Shown one piece after another: positions 61,037 to 64,000 of a DNA stretch of 64,000 bases. Made by a program: the position numbers and the translations under genes. Each line of letters starts with the position of its first letter. Position 1 is the stretch's first letter. Under the pieces are notes generated by a model. The model was not told the origin of the DNA and made no database searches. It saw nothing but the letters and a program-made list of their open reading frames with translations. Origin of the DNA: Dyadobacter sp. CY326. Lineage in GTDB: Bacteria > Bacteroidota > Bacteroidia > Cytophagales > Spirosomataceae. The stretch spans positions 1-64,000 of the forward strand of contig NZ_JAJUXI010000002.1 in assembly GCF_021390515.1 (NCBI RefSeq), in the 5' to 3' direction.

Positions 61037-62227
61037 TCAACTCAGTTCTTGCAATGCCGTTACGAAAAGTTTCATCTCGTCTTTTGTGCCAATGCTAACG
61101 CGGCACCACGGCTTTTCCTGAATGTCCATTGCCTTGATAACAATGCCCTTATCGACCATTTTCTTAAGAAATTCCTTTCCCGGCATGTTAATCGGGAATA
61201 TTACAAAATTTGTGTACGAAGGAACATATTTGTAACCCATTGCGGTGAGGTTCTCATATAAATAGGTTTTTGCCTCGGTGTTCAACTTCCTTGTGCTGTT
61301 TTGAAATTCAACGTCGTCCATCGCCGCCGATGCCGCATAAACAGACGTGCACGCAATGCCGGAACCACCGCCTTTTGTTTCTTTTTTGATCATGTCAAGC
61401 GTCGCGGGCATGGCGGTGATATAACCGACCCTCAACCCTGCCATTCCCATGATTTTGGAAAAAGTGCGCGCAATGATGACGTTTTTATTGTCCTTCAAAA
61501 GCGACACCATGCTTTTATTGTCTGCGCCTTCGACGAGCTCAATGTAGGCCTCATCAATAAAAATGGGCACTTTTTGAGAAACGCGGCTGCAAAAATCCAT
61601 CAATGCATTGGTGGATGTAACTGCGCCAACCGGATTGTTCGGGTTGCAGATGTAAACGAGCTTTGTGTCTTTATCAATGGCCTTTTCCATCGCATCCAGG
61701 TCATGCGACCAGTCGGATTTGCATGGAACCGGCTTCCAGGTCGCGCCGATGGATTCGGCCACGCGGATGAGTGACATGTAGGTTGGGTCCGCTGACACGA
61801 GATTTCCGCCGTCTTTGAACACGGCAAGTGCTGTCTTTTCGAGCAGGTCACCCGAGCCGTTGCCCATCATAATGTATTCTGGCGTTACGCCTTCTTTGGC
61901 AGCGATCTTGTCTGTCAGTGCTTTAAGCTCGGTGCGTGCATAACGATTTCCTTTTTCTATAGAATCGGCAATCGCTTTCCTGGCCATTGGCGGTGGTCCA
62001 TACGGATTTTCATTCGAACCGATCCGGGCAACCATTTTTGCCAAATCAGGCTCCTTCTCCAAATAGTGGCCCCGAACCATCGGGCTGTAAAAAATGCGAT
62101 TCGACTTGTCTAGTCGCAAAGGCGTGCTTGCGAAAGCTCCTTCTGTTAAAAAAGGTGCAACTACCAGCGCGCCCATGGACGCGAAACCAGATTTGAGCAA
62201 ACTGCGGCGATTGATTTTCTGTACCAT
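61037..62227 (-). CDS. Tat-signal HisC-like PLP aminotransferase
   Basis: A 396-residue fold-type I aminotransferase of the HisC class, normally cytosolic. Here an N-terminal Tat signal is present: NRRSLLKSG, then GFASMGALVVAPFL and an AFA cleavage site near residue 33. The PLP Lys258 lies in FSKIMGMAGLR; NPNNPVG, DEAYIEL and the C-terminal WCRVSIGTKDE are family features. It would be exported in folded form with its cofactor to the periplasm. The substrate is unknown. Terminator at 60982; upstream gap of ~360 bases contains hairpins. Confidence 0.9.
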   Translation of the reverse strand: MVQKINRRSLLKSGFASMGALVVAPFLTEGAFASTPLRLDKSNRIFYSPMVRGHYLEKEPDLAKMVARIGSNENPYGPPPMARKAIADSIEKGNRYARTELKALTDKIAAKEGVTPEYIMMGNGSGDLLEKTALAVFKDGGNLVSADPTYMSLIRVAESIGATWKPVPCKSDWSHDLDAMEKAIDKDTKLVYICNPNNPVGAVTSTNALMDFCSRVSQKVPIFIDEAYIELVEGADNKSMVSLLKDNKNVIIARTFSKIMGMAGLRVGYITAMPATLDMIKKETKGGGSGIACTSVYAASAAMDDVEFQNSTRKLNTEAKTYLYENLTAMGYKYVPSYTNFVIFPINMPGKEFLKKMVDKGIVIKAMDIQEKPWCRVSIGTKDEMKLFVTALQELS

Positions 62228-62593
62228 TGGTAAATGTGTTTGTGGTTGAAATGTGATTTTTGGTTACAGGGTCTAATTACAATTGCCAATGAGCATTGGC
62301 ATTGCAACATGCGGGCAGTGCGGCTACCGGGAATTTCGCTTGCGGCGGGATTAACAAAGAATCTTTCGACTTTTTGTAACAAATAAATATAATCAATTGC
62401 CATTTGATGAAAAAACAAATATTCGTTTTTTAATCAAAAGCCTGTCAAATTATGAATTAAGCGCTATTTTTTACCTCAAAAATTCAAAACGAATGTTCCT
62501 ATTCACTGTTTTTTCATTTCGCGGGAATGAAAAAAGGCTCTAATATTGTTGTCTAAATAATTGCCAGCACAATAGTTAATAATTTTGAAAGTT
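62228..62593. other. Divergent gap with three hairpins, no gene seen
   Basis: Holds three inverted repeats: TGCCAAT-GAGC-ATTGGCA (62284-62301), AAAAAAC/GTTTTTT (62410-62431) and TTTTTTCATT/AATGAAAAAA (62509-62518/62526-62535, 7-base loop). The region separates the exported aminotransferase and the YtxJ-like gene, which are divergent. A possible -7 box TAATTTTG lies at 62580-62587, only 6 bases before the ATG at 62594. No coding frame looks real. Confidence 0.55.
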
Positions 62594-62926
62594 ATGAATT
62601 GGATCACAATCAATAGTACGGAAGAGGTCGAGCAGATTTATAAATCAGATGCTTACGCTATCATTTACAAACATAGTCCTCGTTGCATGACTAGTTTGAT
62701 GGCTTATCGCCAGCTCAAATCAGACGTTAATGCAGCGCAACATCTTGACATTCCGCTTTATATTGTGGATGTGGTTAACAATCGCCCCGAATCCATGTCG
62801 ATTGCAAACACTTTCAATGTCGGCCACGAATCGCCTCAATTGCTTGTTGTAAAAAATGGCGAATGCATCTTTGACGCCTCCCACGAAGATATATCTCTAA
62901 AAGACTCCCTCGAATACATTAAATAA
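62594..62926 (+). CDS. ytxJ: YtxJ-like bacillithiol-system redox protein
   Basis: A 110-residue thioredoxin-fold monothiol protein of the YtxJ/DUF2847 family. The site is KHSPRCMTS, with Cys31 in the position of the family's conserved KHSxxC motif. The N-terminal beta-strand DAYAIIYKH and ESPQLLVVKNGECIFDAS complete the fold. These proteins act in bacillithiol-dependent disulphide metabolism in the cytosol. ATG 62594 is preferred over TTG 62585, which lies in a -7 box TAATTTTG. Confidence 0.9.
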   Translation: MNWITINSTEEVEQIYKSDAYAIIYKHSPRCMTSLMAYRQLKSDVNAAQHLDIPLYIVDVVNNRPESMSIANTFNVGHESPQLLVVKNGECIFDASHEDISLKDSLEYIK

Positions 62927-62964
62927 AAATCAAGGCTTTCAGCGTCTTGCGCAAGGGTGTGATC

Positions 62965-63774
62965 TCATTGCCAAATGCTTGTCCAACTGTATGGATATGG
63001 GCCGGTTACATCGCCGCTGACAGGGTAACCTTCATTGTTTAGTTTGTAGCTAAAATGCGTAACAACCGGATTTTTTCCCGCTTTTTTCAATGTTTTTGTT
63101 TCGATGAGATTCGTTGAAAAGCGGGGAAAAAGTTTTGCGTCCATTTTCAAATTGAACTGGCTGAGGTGTTTAGACTTGTCCGCCAGTTTCAAATAATATT
63201 CATAACTCACTTTATTGATCAGGTTGCCGTCGCTGTCATATCGCTCTTGGAAAGTCACATTGACGCCATTATCGTAATAAGCTAGATAACCATCCGGAAG
63301 GTTATTTTCACGATAAAATTCCTGAACCAATCTGCCTGATTCATACACGTAATCTGTCTCAATCCTATCCGCAACATTGCCGCCGCTTGTATAAAAAGTT
63401 TCGGTCTTTTTTACAGCAATGTTATTGACCATATCGTAAACAATATCCGAGGTTTTATTGCCACCCAGAAGCGTTGTATAAATGACCTTATTCGACCCGT
63501 AAGTCACATTAGTGGTGTAAACTGCGTCCGTCTTGAAGCTTTTTAAAGAGTTGTCGGAGTTGTATTGAATGTCCGTAATTGGATATCCAGGCTGGTTAGT
63601 TTCACTTAATAACTGCTCAACAGCCGAAACTTTGGCGTTTTGTTTTAATTCATCAACTTGATCTGCTTGTCTGGAAACGCTTTCCTTTTCACACGAAAAT
63701 AAAGCCAGTGAAATCGGCAGCACGAATAAGAAGTAAGCAGCGGAAATGCGATTTGTAAAGGTTTTGTTTGTCAT
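62965..63774 (-). CDS. Predicted lipoprotein, DUF4595-like
   Basis: A 269-residue secreted lipoprotein: signal peptide SAAYFLFVLPISLALFSC, lipobox Cys near residue 28. The mature part contains repeated YD-like strand pairs (ITDIQYNSDNSLKSFKTDAVYTTN, ETDYVYESGRLVQEFYRENN, VSYEYYLKLADK) and fits the DUF4595 beta-strand-repeat family. Function unknown; such proteins sit in the outer membrane or on the surface. It converges with the YtxJ-like gene 38 bases away. Confidence 0.8.
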   Translation of the reverse strand: MTNKTFTNRISAAYFLFVLPISLALFSCEKESVSRQADQVDELKQNAKVSAVEQLLSETNQPGYPITDIQYNSDNSLKSFKTDAVYTTNVTYGSNKVIYTTLLGGNKTSDIVYDMVNNIAVKKTETFYTSGGNVADRIETDYVYESGRLVQEFYRENNLPDGYLAYYDNGVNVTFQERYDSDGNLINKVSYEYYLKLADKSKHLSQFNLKMDAKLFPRFSTNLIETKTLKKAGKNPVVTHFSYKLNNEGYPVSGDVTGPYPYSWTSIWQ

Positions 63775-63979
63775 AAATACATTACTGGTTTCGTAAATTG
63801 ATGCTGCAAATAGGTGAAACCAACTGCTGAAAAATAATGCGGATCCGTCAAACGACTTTCCAATTAACTAACGGCCTGCTATCAATTATTCTGCGGCGCG
63901 CTTAGCATTGCGGCCAGAATAAGTGTATATTACATCAAGGACAGCTGATTGTCCTGTGCATGCTGACAAAGATTAAACA
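63775..63979. other. Intergenic region, no gene seen
   Basis: 205 bases between the lipoprotein start and a possible new gene at the window end. A small inverted repeat GGACA-GCTGAT-TGTCC lies near 63939-63954. No frame or promoter consensus stands out. Confidence 0.5.
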
Positions 63980-64000
63980 ATGAAACCGACTCCAGACCAA
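63980..64000 (+). CDS. Possible start of next gene, cut by window end
   Basis: ATG at 63980 opens an uninterrupted frame of seven codons (MKPTPDQ) to the end of the window. It lies rightward beyond the lipoprotein gene. Too little is visible to say more. Confidence 0.3.

Noticed and set aside
62161-62418. 85-codon minus-strand frame over the aminotransferase start
   Set aside because: It overlaps the Tat signal region of the aminotransferase in another frame, has no family-like content and is followed by the hairpin region.
62580-62587. TAATTTTG as promoter of the YtxJ gene
   Set aside because: It matches the -7 consensus but ends 6 bases before the ATG and would make the transcript nearly leaderless; the TTG at 62561 is 16 bases away. 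It is kept only as a note.
1-64000. tRNA, rRNA, CRISPR, transposase or integrase genes
   Set aside because: I looked for tRNA T-arm consensus, repeat-spacer arrays and recombinase motifs by eye and found none that hold up. This is not a substitute for a dedicated search.

Overview
The window looks like a chromosomal segment from a Bacteroidetes bacterium of the order Cytophagales, most likely Dyadobacter or a close relative. This rests on sequence features rather than a database match. There are Bacteroidetes-type promoter elements (-7 box TAnnTTTG, seen exactly upstream of more than ten genes), almost no Shine-Dalgarno sequences, a type IX secretion C-terminal sorting domain, a CarboxypepD_reg/TonB-type outer-membrane receptor, PorT-like barrels, a YtxJ bacillithiol-type protein and Tat-exported ferritin-like proteins. 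About 60 protein genes are packed densely. I see no rRNA, tRNA, CRISPR array, IS element or prophage.

Layout. 1-9.1 kb: purN (5' end cut by the window), a DMT transporter, a coiled-coil J-domain protein, an outer-membrane barrel, a DoxX-like protein, a DEAD-box-type helicase with a DEVD motif, an ABC exporter, and two tandem Tat-type ferritin-like proteins with intact di-iron ligand sets. 9.1-18.5 kb: hemA, a sensor kinase, two paralogous lipoproteins, a LuxE-like protein, a small candidate ORF, a gluconate-dehydrogenase-subunit-3/GMC oxidoreductase pair, a DUF5009-type membrane protein and a VOC protein. 18.5-28.2 kb: an envelope-biogenesis block (a parvulin lipoprotein that appears to contain an embedded OmpA-like domain, SurA, MoxR), a ketoglutarate-semialdehyde-type dehydrogenase, truA and glnS. 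28.2-34.9 kb: a HigBA toxin-antitoxin pair, a DUF6686-like protein, ferritin with two operator-like palindromes in its promoter, a GNAT enzyme, and a FUSC/OYE/EamA operon.

34.9-48.1 kb is rich in signalling: a PAS kinase with a receiver-only regulator, a TonB-type receptor, a MATE pump, GapN, a HAD phosphatase, a large hybrid kinase, a DUF3592-like protein and a second receiver-only regulator. 48.2-52.6 kb holds an MBL hydrolase with a C-terminal membrane helix and an alpha-glucosidase/CinA/LLM oxidoreductase operon. 52.6-57.6 kb is mostly a leftward gene set resembling quinone or electrophile detoxification (MhqO-like dioxygenase, MhqD-like hydrolase, pirin) together with a degenerate receiver domain, a Crp/Fnr regulator and a DinB-like protein, then a DUF2958-like orphan. 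57.6-57.8 kb carries a compact palindromic repeat array. 57.9-64 kb encodes a type IX-secreted SGNH esterase, an HtrA-like protease with no export signal, a Tat-signal HisC-like aminotransferase, YtxJ and a lipoprotein.

The observations I would follow first are the palindromic repeat array at 57.59-57.83 kb, the pseudo-receiver inside the pirin operon, the OmpA-like segment inside the parvulin lipoprotein, the double operator of the ferritin gene, and the three-hairpin gap at 62.2-62.6 kb. Most genes otherwise belong to known families. I do not see a clearly novel multi-gene defence or biosynthetic system.
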